Shown here: positions 37,194-45,755 of the stretch, piece after piece
Numbering within the stretch: position 1 is the first letter of the stretch
How the letters are laid out: each line of letters starts with the position of its first letter
Source of the DNA: JAXLYX01 sp046351215
GTDB taxonomy: Bacteria > Myxococcota_A > Polyangia > Polyangiales > Houyiibacteriaceae
DNA: 64,000 bases
NCBI GenBank assembly: GCA_046351215.1
Contig: JAXLYX010000015.1
Span: 155,271 to 219,270 of the forward strand
Direction of reading: 5' to 3'
Made by a program: the position numbers and the translations under genes
The notes under the pieces: model-generated
What the model was told of the DNA's origin: nothing
The model's database searches: none
Seen by the model: the letters and a program-made list of their open reading frames with translations, nothing else

Positions 37194-37880
37194 ATGAACC
37201 GCCTCGCCCCCTCGTTGCTCCTCGTCCTCGGCTTCCTCGTCGCGACCGGCGCGTCCGCGCGCGCCGACGAGGGAGTCGGCCCCCTCGGCCTCACGGAGGA
37301 CGAGAGCGCGCGGCTCGAGCAGGGCTTCCTGATCACCCATCCGAAGGCCGAGCGGCGGGGCGACCTGCGCCTCGTCGGCGGCACGGCCTTCCAGCTCATC
37401 GACCTGCCGCCCGAGGCGGTCTGGCAGGGCGTGATCCAGGATCCGAGCCGCTACCAATTCATCCTGCCCTGCGCACGCGAGTCGCGTGAGACGGCGCGCG
37501 AGAGCGAGGCCGATCGGACGGTCTTCATCCGACACGCCTACGGCCCGGCGAGCGCCGAGTACCACGTGCGCATGCACTTCGATCCCGCCACGCACACGGT
37601 GATGTTCCGCATGGCGGACGACCTCCCGCACTCGATCGTCGCGGGCTGGGGGTTCTTCCGGCTGCACGCCTGGGAAGGCGGCCGGACGCTCGTGTCGTGG
37701 GGCGTCCTCGTGGATCCCGGGCACGGGCTCCTGATCGAGACCTTCCTCCCGCGCGTGCGGGTGCTCCTGCTCCGCGTGCCCCTCAAGCTGCGCCGCTACC
37801 TCGGCTTCTCCGATCCCGTCGAAGACCTACCGCCGCTGGTGCTCCCGCCCGGAACCACGGCCACGGCGACCCTTCCCTGA
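37194..37880 (+). CDS. exported SRPBCC/START-like protein
   Basis: 228 residues. The signal peptide is APSLLLVLGFLVATGASARA. From about residue 50 it reads like a polyketide-cyclase/START-type helix-grip domain (GGTAFQLIDLPPEAVWQGVI, EYHVRMHFDPATHTVMFRM, WEGGRTLVSWGVLVDPG). Ligands in this fold are usually lipids or other hydrophobic molecules. It is 64 bases downstream of the membrane-protein gene. The fold call is by eye. Confidence 0.68.
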   Translation: MNRLAPSLLLVLGFLVATGASARADEGVGPLGLTEDESARLEQGFLITHPKAERRGDLRLVGGTAFQLIDLPPEAVWQGVIQDPSRYQFILPCARESRETARESEADRTVFIRHAYGPASAEYHVRMHFDPATHTVMFRMADDLPHSIVAGWGFFRLHAWEGGRTLVSWGVLVDPGHGLLIETFLPRVRVLLLRVPLKLRRYLGFSDPVEDLPPLVLPPGTTATATLP

Positions 37881-37952
37881 GCGCATTGGCCCCACGTGCC
37901 ATCGTCGGGGCGGGCCATTGACGTCCCCGAGCGAGGGGGCTACGGCCACGCC

Positions 37953-38594
37953 ATGTCGAATCGCATCGCCCTCCTCCTCGTCGGGACCCTGCTCCTTGGG
38001 ACCAGCCAAGCCTCGGCGCAATCGGATCTCCGGGACTCCACGCGCGCCATCCTCTTCACGGGCGGCGGGTTCGGGGGAAGCTTCCACCTGCACACCGAGA
38101 CGAGCGTCCCGCTCGCCGGCACGATCACGAACGACAGCGACTCGGACCTCGATCCGACCCCGCTCGTCGGCCTTCGAGGCGACGTGCCCATCCTCGAATA
38201 CCTCGCGGTCGGCGGGCAGTTCGGCGCCTCGTTCTGGCGCCTGGACGGCGGCAACCAGCGCAACACCCTCCTCGACTTCGACGTCGTGCCCCGCGGCCGC
38301 ATCCCGTTCACGGTCGGGAAGCTCCTGCTCGAGCCCTACGTCGCGGTCCCGATCGGCTTCACCCTCAACGTCTGGAACCAGGACAACAAGGTGACGTCGA
38401 ACCAGAACCGCACGAACGCGGGCTGGAACCTCGGCGTGCTCGGCGGCTTCTCGATCCTCACGCGGAGCCACTTCGGCGCGATGGTCGAGCTCGGCTGGAT
38501 GCACCACTCCGCCTACGACTCGTACGACAACGTGAACCTCCGGGGCTCCCTCGATCAGTTCACGATGCACTTCGGCGTGATGTACGCGCTCTGA
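37953..38594 (+). CDS. outer-membrane beta-barrel protein
   Basis: 213 residues. The signal peptide is ALLLVGTLLLGTSQASA. The rest alternates short amphipathic strands, e.g. YLAVGGQFGASFWRLDGG, LLEPYVAVPIGFTLNVW and FGAMVELGWMHHSAYDSY, and ends FTMHFGVMYAL with aromatic-rich strand character. The final residue is not Phe. This fits a small 8-stranded barrel. Function unknown. It ends the run of envelope genes before the convergent GT39-like gene. Confidence 0.78.
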   Translation: MSNRIALLLVGTLLLGTSQASAQSDLRDSTRAILFTGGGFGGSFHLHTETSVPLAGTITNDSDSDLDPTPLVGLRGDVPILEYLAVGGQFGASFWRLDGGNQRNTLLDFDVVPRGRIPFTVGKLLLEPYVAVPIGFTLNVWNQDNKVTSNQNRTNAGWNLGVLGGFSILTRSHFGAMVELGWMHHSAYDSYDNVNLRGSLDQFTMHFGVMYAL

Positions 38595-38646
38595 GAGGGC
38601 TCCCGGGCGCCGCCGCGGTCCGTGGCGGCGCACCGCGGCGAGCGCC

Positions 38647-40023
38647 TCAGTCGGGCTGGAAGATCACGTTCTGGGTCCCGTCGCCGTCGTAGTACTGGAA
38701 CATCCGATCGAAGGTGACGGCGCCGAAGGTGTTCACCCCGATCGCGAAGACGAGCAACGCCACGAAGCCCGCGCCGAAGCGCCGCCCGGACAGGGCGATC
38801 ATCGCGAAGACGGCCGGCAGGTAGTCGAGGGCGAAGCGATAGCCGAACTGGACCCAGCCGCTGTTCTGGTAGCAGAGGTCGAAGACCGCCACCGGCACGA
38901 CCGCGAGCGCGAGCGCGACGAAGACCGGCGTCGTCCGCTTGGGGTGGGCTGCGAGGAGGACCTGGGGCGTGGTGAACCAGAGCGCGAGGCCGTGCCGGCT
39001 GATCACCACGTGCGGCGCCTGGGCCGAGAGCCACGGCAAGGCCGCGAGGAAGACCGCCAGGTTCTTCGAGAGGTAGTGGTAGTTGAAGAGACCCCACTTC
39101 TCGATGCGCGGGCGCCAGTGGATCTGCAGGTAGCGGTGCCCGAACTCGAAGGGATCGTCGAAGCGCGCGGCGTTCATCGCGGCCGCGAGCACGAGGACGG
39201 CGACGAGCGGGACCGCGAAGGGGGCGAAGCGACGTAGGGCCGCACGGGGGTCGACGCCCCGCAGGAAGTCCGCCCCGGCGTGGACGAGGGTGGCGTGATC
39301 GCCCGCGGAGGTCGCCGAGGGCCGGCGGGATGCGCGGAGCGCCTCGGCCACGAAGAAGATCCCGAAGAGCGACGTCGTCGGGCGCGTCAGGAAGAGGCAG
39401 GCGAGGAAGAGCCCCGCGAGGAACGGACGGCGCGCGTCGAGCGACGCGAGCAGGAAGGCGCAGAGCAACGGCACCGAGACCACGTGCGCGGCGAACCAGA
39501 CGGTGCCCTGGACGGCCACGAAGAAGAAGACCGAGCCGAAAGCGAAGAGGGCCGTGAGCAGGAGGTCGTCGCGCCGGGTGCGACCCGAGCCCCGCTCGCG
39601 GAGCGCGCGGAGCAGGACGTAGAGAAGCGCGGGCCCGAGACCGGCGAAGAGCGCGAAGACGAGGCGGTCGGGCACCGCCGTCCCCATCGCGGCCGCGAAC
39701 GGCAGCACCACGACCGCGGGAAAGGGAGGGAACGAGACGTACCAGCGGTAGCGCTCGCGATCGGCCCCCTCGAAGTGGAAGACCTGGTTCGGACAGGGCC
39801 CGCGCAGCTCCGTGTCGTAGCAGGCCCAATCGTTCGTCCCCGGGGGATCGCCGCCCTGGTCGAGCCGACCGTGGAGCAGGCTGTTCGCGAGATGGACGAA
39901 GTGGTTGTCGGGGGACGGCGGAAGGGCCCGCGGCCCGAGGGTCGCCACGTAGATCCCCGCCGAAATCAGGTAGATCCCGAGGGGGAGGGCGAGGCGGTCT
40001 CGGAGGGAGGGTCGGTCGGGCAT
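38647..40023 (-). CDS. polytopic membrane protein, GT39/GT87-like
   Basis: 458 residues with about ten transmembrane helices. The N-terminal loop after helix 1 has SPDNHFVHLANSLLHGRL. This is like the acidic-motif loop of GT-C glycosyltransferases (arabinofuranosyl/mannosyl type), which use polyprenyl-phosphate sugars in the periplasm. FLTRPTTSLFGIFFVAEAL and SGWVQFGYRFALDYLPAVFA are typical of the group. Donor and acceptor are unknown. It is divergent from the Mrp-like gene. Confidence 0.78.
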   Translation of the reverse strand: MPDRPSLRDRLALPLGIYLISAGIYVATLGPRALPPSPDNHFVHLANSLLHGRLDQGGDPPGTNDWACYDTELRGPCPNQVFHFEGADRERYRWYVSFPPFPAVVVLPFAAAMGTAVPDRLVFALFAGLGPALLYVLLRALRERGSGRTRRDDLLLTALFAFGSVFFFVAVQGTVWFAAHVVSVPLLCAFLLASLDARRPFLAGLFLACLFLTRPTTSLFGIFFVAEALRASRRPSATSAGDHATLVHAGADFLRGVDPRAALRRFAPFAVPLVAVLVLAAAMNAARFDDPFEFGHRYLQIHWRPRIEKWGLFNYHYLSKNLAVFLAALPWLSAQAPHVVISRHGLALWFTTPQVLLAAHPKRTTPVFVALALAVVPVAVFDLCYQNSGWVQFGYRFALDYLPAVFAMIALSGRRFGAGFVALLVFAIGVNTFGAVTFDRMFQYYDGDGTQNVIFQPD

Positions 40024-40162
40024 GGCGGAGGGGGTCCGGGCTCCGCCGCGGACGGGCGCGAGCATAGCCGGAGCCGCCGCCCGCGGGCAGCGAGAGGGTC
40101 TCCCCCCTGCTTGACGGGGGTCCGGGGCCGCTCTAGGAACGCCCCGCGGAACGAGGCGAATC

Positions 40163-41269
40163 ATGGCCGAGATCACCGAGAGCAGCGTGCGCGCGACGGT
40201 TTCGAGCGTCGTCGATCCCACCTTCGGCAAGACGATCGGGGAGCTCGGGACGCTCCGTCGGGTGCTCGTCGACGGGACGCGCGTCGAGGTCGACGTCCAG
40301 CTCAGCACCCCCGCCGAGGCGGTGAAGGCGAAGCTCGCGAAGGCGATCGACGAGGCCCTCTCGCCCCTGGGCGTCGAGGTGATCGAGATCGGCTGGGACG
40401 TGCGCGTCCCGACGCGCGAAGCGACGAGCACCGATCCGATCCCCGAGGTCCGCAACGTCATCCTCGTGATGAGCGGCAAGGGCGGCGTCGGCAAGAGCAC
40501 GACCGCGGCGAACCTCGCTCTCGCGCTCCGCAAGCTCGGCACGCGGGTCGGCCTCCTCGACGCCGACATCTACGGTCCGTCGGTGCCGACGATGCTCGGC
40601 ATCTCGGGCCAGCCGGTCTCGAAGGACGGGAAGAAGATCCTCCCCCTCGAGCGCTTCGGCCTGAAGCTGATGTCGATCGGCTTCCTCCTCGAGGATCCGA
40701 AGCAGGCGATCGTCTGGCGCGGTCCGATGCTCCACGGCGCGCTCCAGCAGTTCGTCGCGGACGTCGATTGGGGCCCGCTCGACTACCTCGTGATCGACAT
40801 GCCGCCGGGCACCGGCGACGTCGCGCTCAGCATCTCGCAGAAGCTGAAGATCACGGGCGTCGTCATGGTGACGACGCCGCAGGAGGTCGCGCTCCAGGAC
40901 GTCTACAAGGGCGTCTCGATGTGCCAGAAGCTCAACCTGCCGATCCTCGGCGTGGTCGAGAACATGAGCTTCTTCCTCGACAGCGCCGGCGTGAAGCACG
41001 AGCTCTTCGGCGCGGGCGGCGGGGCCAAGGTGGCGGAGTACGCCCACGCCCCGCTCCTCGGTCAGGTCCCCATCGAGACGAGCGTCCGCGAGTGGGGCGA
41101 CAAGGGCACCCCCATCGTCCAGGCCGCGCCGGGCTCCGCTTCGGCCCAGGCCTTCTCCGAGGTCGCCGAGAAGCTCGCCGAGCGCATCGCCCTCGAGCAT
41201 TTCGAGCGGGGCGGCGGCGAGAAGGCGCCGAAGGAAGAGGGCCCGAAGCGGCTCAAGATCCTCCGCTGA
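40163..41269 (+). CDS. mrp: Mrp/ApbC-family P-loop ATPase lacking CxxC
   Basis: 368 residues. An N-terminal MIP18/DUF59 domain (about 1-90) is followed by a deviant Walker A KGGVGKST (about 105-112). DADIYGPSVPTMLGI, WRGPMLHGALQQF, DMPPGTGDVALSISQ and TTPQEVALQDVYKG are family signatures. Mrp/Nbp35 proteins load Fe-S clusters onto targets. The segment after VENMSFF (about 268-285) should hold CxxC but reads LDSAGVKHELFGAGGGA with no Cys. It starts divergently from the GT39-like gene and precedes rarA. Confidence 0.92.
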   Translation: MAEITESSVRATVSSVVDPTFGKTIGELGTLRRVLVDGTRVEVDVQLSTPAEAVKAKLAKAIDEALSPLGVEVIEIGWDVRVPTREATSTDPIPEVRNVILVMSGKGGVGKSTTAANLALALRKLGTRVGLLDADIYGPSVPTMLGISGQPVSKDGKKILPLERFGLKLMSIGFLLEDPKQAIVWRGPMLHGALQQFVADVDWGPLDYLVIDMPPGTGDVALSISQKLKITGVVMVTTPQEVALQDVYKGVSMCQKLNLPILGVVENMSFFLDSAGVKHELFGAGGGAKVAEYAHAPLLGQVPIETSVREWGDKGTPIVQAAPGSASAQAFSEVAEKLAERIALEHFERGGGEKAPKEEGPKRLKILR

Positions 41270-41340
41270 GCCCCGATCGCCCGCGATTCGCGGGCCCTGG
41301 CGCCGTGCGGCGGCCGTGGGGTCCGTGCTAGCAAGTCGCC

Positions 41341-42657
41341 ATGGATCTCTTCGAGCAGGCCGGCCGTCGCGAGGGTCCCCTCGCCGATCGCATGCGCCCC
41401 GAGCGGCTCGCCGACGTGCTCGGCCAGACGCACCTGCTCGGGCCGGGGAAGGTCCTCGCGCAGGCGATAAGGAGCGATCGCCTCCCATCGATCATCCTCT
41501 GGGGTCCGCCGGGCACCGGGAAGACGACGCTCGCCCAGGTGGTCGCCCACGAGACGCGCTCCACGTTCGTCCCGTTCAGCGCGGTGCTCGGAGGCGTCCC
41601 CGAGCTGCGGACGATCCTGAAGGCGGCCGAGGATCGGCGCACGATGCAGGGCCGACGGACCGTCCTCTTCGTCGACGAGATCCACCGCTTCAACAAGGCC
41701 CAGCAGGACGCGCTCCTGCCGCACGTCGAGCGAGGCACCGTCACCCTGATCGGCGCGACGACCGAGAACCCCTCGTTCGCGGTGAACGCCGCGTTGCTCT
41801 CCCGTGCGCGCGTGTTCGAGCTCCGCCCGCTCGACCGGGACGACCTGGTCCGCCTCCAGAAGAGGGCGCTCGGGGATCGCGAGCACGGGCTCGGCAAGAC
41901 CGGGGTGAAGGCCGACGACGAGGCGCTCGTGACGATCGCGGAGGGCGTGCACGGCGACGCGCGCCGGGCGCTCACCGTGCTCGAGCTCGCCGCGAACCAC
42001 GCGCTCGCCGGCACCGGGGTGCTCGACGAGGCGATCGCGAAGGAGGCGCTCGGCACGCGGACGCTGCGCTACGACAAGAAGGGCGAGGAGCACTACAACG
42101 TCGTCTCCGCGTTCATCAAATCGATGCGCGGCTCCGATCCCGACGCGGCGATCTACTACATGATGCGGATGCTCGAGGCGGGAGAGGATCCGCTCTTCGT
42201 CCTGCGCCGCATGATCATCTTCGCGAGCGAGGACGTCGGGAACGCCGACCCGCGGGCGCTCACCGTGGCCGTCGACGCCGATCGCGCGTTCCAGCGGCTC
42301 GGCATGCCCGAGGGGCTCTTCGCGATGGCCCAGTGCTGCACCTACCTCGCGTCGGCGCCGAAATCGAACGCGAGCTACGTCGCGTTCACCGAGGCGCGGA
42401 AGGACGTCGAGGCGCTCGGCCCGCTGCCCGTCCCGCGCAAGCTCCGCAACGCGTCGACGAAGGCGATGGCCGAATGGGGCTACGGCGACGGCTACCGCTA
42501 TCCGCACGACGAAGGCGGCTTCGCCCCCGGCGAGACCTACCTCCCGGACGAGCTCGAAGGGCGTCGCTACTACCGACCGAAGAGCTCGGGATACGAGGCG
42601 AAGCTGAGGGAGCACCTCGCCCGTCTCCGGACGAAACCGGAACGCGGAGACGGTTGA
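41341..42657 (+). CDS. rarA: replication-associated recombination protein A
   Basis: 438 residues, an AAA+ ATPase of the RarA/MgsA/WRNIP1 family acting at stalled forks. MRPERLADVLGQTHLLGP opens it. Walker A is GPPGTGKTT (about 55-63), Walker B LFVDEIHRFNKAQQD, and sensor 1 IGATTENPSF. The C-terminal part (SAFIKSMRGSDPDAAIYYM, ASEDVGNADPRAL, PLPVPRKLRNASTKAM) is diagnostic for RarA against DnaX-type loaders. It is 72 bases downstream of the Mrp-like gene. Confidence 0.96.
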   Translation: MDLFEQAGRREGPLADRMRPERLADVLGQTHLLGPGKVLAQAIRSDRLPSIILWGPPGTGKTTLAQVVAHETRSTFVPFSAVLGGVPELRTILKAAEDRRTMQGRRTVLFVDEIHRFNKAQQDALLPHVERGTVTLIGATTENPSFAVNAALLSRARVFELRPLDRDDLVRLQKRALGDREHGLGKTGVKADDEALVTIAEGVHGDARRALTVLELAANHALAGTGVLDEAIAKEALGTRTLRYDKKGEEHYNVVSAFIKSMRGSDPDAAIYYMMRMLEAGEDPLFVLRRMIIFASEDVGNADPRALTVAVDADRAFQRLGMPEGLFAMAQCCTYLASAPKSNASYVAFTEARKDVEALGPLPVPRKLRNASTKAMAEWGYGDGYRYPHDEGGFAPGETYLPDELEGRRYYRPKSSGYEAKLREHLARLRTKPERGDG

Positions 42658-42667
42658 CGCGCCGCGC

Positions 42668-43069
42668 TCAGGCCCGGGCGGCGCGACGGAGCGTCGCGCG
42701 GTGCCGGATCACGTCCTCGACGAGCCCGACGAGCGCCTTCTCCACCTCGCCGAAATCGAGCGACTCGGTCGGGACCTCGACCGTGAGGAGCACGTCCCCG
42801 TCCTCGTCGTAGGTGAACTTCCGCAAGGGCATGTCGCGGTTCATGCGGAGCAGCCAGCGCGAGAGCTCGAAGCCGAGCTCTCCGCGCGTCGCGAGGAAGG
42901 GCACGACCGTGGCGATCAGCCAGTGATCCGAGAGGCGGAGGTAGACGGCCACGTCCCCCTCGGCCGTCGGATGCGTCGTGCACCAGGTCCGCTCGCCGCA
43001 GGGCTCGGCGGGCCAGCCGAGGCGGTCCAGGTACTCGCCGAGGACGGTCTCGTCGAAGCGCGGTTTCAC
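42668..43069 (-). CDS. YbjN-like/CesT-like small protein
   Basis: 133 residues from a GTG that overlaps the L,D-transpeptidase stop (GTGA). The fold pattern (LGEYLDRLGWPA, DVAVYLRLSDHWLIATVVPF, LSRWLLRMNRDMPLRKFTY, LLTVEVPTESLDF) matches YbjN/type III chaperone-like proteins with a helix-strand sandwich. The function of such orphan members is unknown; an assistant of the coupled transpeptidase is possible. Confidence 0.75.
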   Translation of the reverse strand: MKPRFDETVLGEYLDRLGWPAEPCGERTWCTTHPTAEGDVAVYLRLSDHWLIATVVPFLATRGELGFELSRWLLRMNRDMPLRKFTYDEDGDVLLTVEVPTESLDFGEVEKALVGLVEDVIRHRATLRRAARA

Positions 43070-44991
43070 CGCCTGTGCACCGTTCCCTCGAGGACGTTGA
43101 CGTCGACCGGCGGCACGAGCTCGTAGAGATAGCCGCGCGTCTCGATCCGCATCTCGTAGGTCTCTCCCTCGCGCACGAGATCGCGCTCGTACTCCGCCGG
43201 CTGGTCCCCGCGGACGGTGTGGTGACGGTGCCGCACGAGGAAGCCGCCGAGACGGAGCGCGAGGTGGTTGTAGAGGCGGTGGCAGCCGTGGCTGAACCCG
43301 CTGAGGATCGAGTGGTACGACACGGAGCCGTGCGAACGGACGCCCTCGTCGTCGAAGCGCGGGGTTCCGTCGCGAGCCGGCGGCAGGACCTTGTGGTGCA
43401 TGACCATGAGCAAGCCGTACGCGGAGCGATAGCCCGGCCCGACGAGCCCCTGGTTCGGCACCCAGACGCCCCGGCGCTGCGTGAGAAGCTCGGCGTCGGG
43501 CGTCGTCGAGGGCGGCATCCACGAAGGAGCGGCGATGACGTCGCGCCAGATGCGCGGCCCCGCCGGCGATTCCTTGTACTGGGTCCGGATCGTCCCGTCC
43601 GGCATCACCTCGTCCTGGTAGCCGCCGATCGTCGTGTTCCACCGGAAGAGGGGGATGTCGCGATCCTCGTGGCGCACGAAGACGACGGTGGTCGGACGAC
43701 GATCGCCTTCGCGGTTCTCGCCGCGCCTCACGTCGCCCCGATCGATCTCCGCGCGGAGCTCCATGTGCTCGGAGTGGTAGGCGGGAAGCGCGGGCAGCCG
43801 GACGGCGACGCGGAGGCGCCGGGTGTCGCGGCTCCGGAGCCAGTCGAGCGCGTGCGTCGGATCGATCCAGCCGAGCGCCTTGGCGGCCGCCTCGGTCGAC
43901 GGCGAGATCAGGTCGGGAGCGGCGTTCGGCAGGGCCCCGTGGCGCGTCGCGGCGAAGAGCTCGGGCGCGTCGAGGAGCCGACCGAGCACCTCGGAGGGGC
44001 CGGAGCCCGCGGTCCCGTCTTCGACGAGGCCGGTCGCGTCCACGACCCGCTCGCGGAGCGCGCGGAGGAGGCTCCGGAAGACCCGCTCCTCGCTCGGGAG
44101 GAGCATGACGTCGCGGCTGTGCTCGTCGAAATAGCCCTTCGACACGAGCATGTTCTTGCGCTGCCAGGTGGTGAGCGCGCGCGAGGTGACTCCGTCGAAG
44201 GTCCCGTCCTCGTAGCGCGCGAGCATGCCCTCGCAGGCGAGGTGGCGCTGGACCGCCGAGACCACGGCGACGTAGCCCTGCGCCTCGCGATAGCGCTGGT
44301 AGAGCGTGCCGTAGCGGGTGTCCCCGCTCAGGTCGTCGATGGACGCGAGCCCGCGACGCGAGGCCTCCCGCGCGAGCGTGTCGCGGGCCGAGCGGGCGGT
44401 GCGCGCCATCGCGGCCATGTCGGGACCGGTGCCGCCGCGGCGCCGGATCACACCGGCGAAGGTCCGCAGGGGCGCGTCGTCGACGGCGGCCGAGCAACGG
44501 TGCTCGGTGTCGTTCGCGGCCCGGTCGCGCAGGACGCGGAAGGTCGGGAAGATCCCGAAGAGCTCGAGGTACGGCTCCTCGCCGACGGCTCGCCCTCGCT
44601 CGTCGCGCTCGCGCTCGTCGGCCAGCGCCACGAACGTGCGCCGGTACCCCACGTCGGGATGCCCCTCCTGGGCGCGCATCACCCAGGGCGCCCAGTCGTC
44701 CGACAGATCGAGCACGGTCAGGCCCTCGGCCTCGGGCGTGCCGGGGCAGGCCCGCCTCACCTCGCGCCCCTCCTCGAAGACCGGCACCGGGTCGGCGCAA
44801 CTCGGAGCCGTCGCCGGGGCCTGCACCGCCCGCGGCGCGTTCGCCGGAGACCCCGTCGACGCCGCCGTTTGCTGCGCGAGGGCCGGGGCGGCCTCGAAGA
44901 AGGAACGACTCGCGTCCTCCGCCCGCGAGCAACCGCCCGCGAGCACGAGGAAGAACGCACCGAAGAGACCGAGCCCGAGACCACGCACCAT
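43066..44991 (-). CDS. L,D-transpeptidase (YkuD) lipoprotein
   Basis: 641 residues. The lipobox LAGGC is at about 17-21 and a disordered linker follows. Residues about 230-330 contain a peptidoglycan-binding-like helix bundle (DGTFDGVTSRALTTWQRKN). The YkuD domain (about 395-570) has the catalytic HG...SHGCHRL motif (residues HGSVSYHSI, then GFSHGCHRLYNH). Such enzymes make 3-3 crosslinks or attach proteins to peptidoglycan. The N-terminal half is long for the family. It is coupled to the YbjN-like gene. Confidence 0.9.
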   Translation of the reverse strand: MVRGLGLGLFGAFFLVLAGGCSRAEDASRSFFEAAPALAQQTAASTGSPANAPRAVQAPATAPSCADPVPVFEEGREVRRACPGTPEAEGLTVLDLSDDWAPWVMRAQEGHPDVGYRRTFVALADERERDERGRAVGEEPYLELFGIFPTFRVLRDRAANDTEHRCSAAVDDAPLRTFAGVIRRRGGTGPDMAAMARTARSARDTLAREASRRGLASIDDLSGDTRYGTLYQRYREAQGYVAVVSAVQRHLACEGMLARYEDGTFDGVTSRALTTWQRKNMLVSKGYFDEHSRDVMLLPSEERVFRSLLRALRERVVDATGLVEDGTAGSGPSEVLGRLLDAPELFAATRHGALPNAAPDLISPSTEAAAKALGWIDPTHALDWLRSRDTRRLRVAVRLPALPAYHSEHMELRAEIDRGDVRRGENREGDRRPTTVVFVRHEDRDIPLFRWNTTIGGYQDEVMPDGTIRTQYKESPAGPRIWRDVIAAPSWMPPSTTPDAELLTQRRGVWVPNQGLVGPGYRSAYGLLMVMHHKVLPPARDGTPRFDDEGVRSHGSVSYHSILSGFSHGCHRLYNHLALRLGGFLVRHRHHTVRGDQPAEYERDLVREGETYEMRIETRGYLYELVPPVDVNVLEGTVHRR

Positions 44992-45081
44992 GACCGCCGC
45001 GATCTTAGTTTCCGGCGGCGGAGACGCAATTTTTCCCCCGAATCCGCGAGCGAGGCGCGAATTCGGGGGAGCTCGGCCGTC

Positions 45082-45591
45082 TCAGCCCGGTCGCGAGAGG
45101 GAGAGGACGCGCGTGAGCTCGACGCGATTCCCGACGCCGAGGCGCTGGTAGGCGTTCCGGAGGTGGGTCTTCACCGTGTGCGGGGAGAGGCCGAGGCGCT
45201 CGGCGATCTCCGACTTCGTGAGACCGGCCGTCGCCAGCTCGCAGACCTTCCGCTCCGAGCGGGTGAGCCGGACCGGGCTCGCATCGGCCACCGGCCCGCC
45301 GCGGAGGACGGCGACGTAGCGGACGATCCGATCGCCGCCCAGGGGCTCCACGCGGAGCCGATAGCCGCCGCGCTCGAGGGTGATCCCGGTGACCCTCAGC
45401 GCCTCGGCCGCCCGGAGCGCCTCGCGCAAGAGCTCCCGGACGTCCTCCGCATGGAAGGCGGCGGGAATCCCGTCGAGGACGGGCTCCCCGGATGCCGCGG
45501 TCTCGACCACCGCGACCCTCTCGGGACCTGCATCTCCAGAATCCACCACGATTCCGCATCGTTCCGTCGCATCGACCGATTCGAGAAGCAT
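45082..45591 (-). CDS. LuxR-type HTH regulator (first of four)
   Basis: About 169 residues from the ATG at 45591, preceded by GGAGG at 8 bases. The C-terminal HTH (about 105-165: LTRSERKVCELATAGLTKSE, IAERLGLSPHTVKTHLRN, YQRLGVGNRVEL) is a clear GerE/LuxR domain. The N-terminal 95 residues look like a small PAS-like sensor without a receiver Asp, so it is not a NarL-type response regulator. It is divergent from the next LuxR gene across a 20-bp palindrome. Confidence 0.87.
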   Translation of the reverse strand: MLLESVDATERCGIVVDSGDAGPERVAVVETAASGEPVLDGIPAAFHAEDVRELLREALRAAEALRVTGITLERGGYRLRVEPLGGDRIVRYVAVLRGGPVADASPVRLTRSERKVCELATAGLTKSEIAERLGLSPHTVKTHLRNAYQRLGVGNRVELTRVLSLSRPG

Positions 45592-45670
45592 CGCCCCACC
45601 CTCCGGTAATCCGCCCCACCCATGGGAGCCGATCGTGAAACGAGCGTGGCAAATACCCCTCGCCCGAACA

Positions 45671-45690
45671 ACGTATGCAGACGCATACGT
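45671..45690. promoter_or_regulatory. 20-bp inverted repeat between divergent LuxR genes
   Basis: ACGTATGC and GCATACGT flank AGAC; the arms are perfect. The size and spacing are those of operators for LuxR-type HTH dimers. It is 80 bases before the first LuxR gene and 66 bases before the second. It is an AT-richer island in GC-rich DNA. A looser outer symmetry (GAAC and GTTC; TGGCA and TGCCA) surrounds it. Confidence 0.6.
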
Positions 45691-45755
45691 CCTCCGTTCG
45701 GACGGCACCTGCCATTGACACACGGCGATCGGGGACTTCCTAATGGGGACGATCC

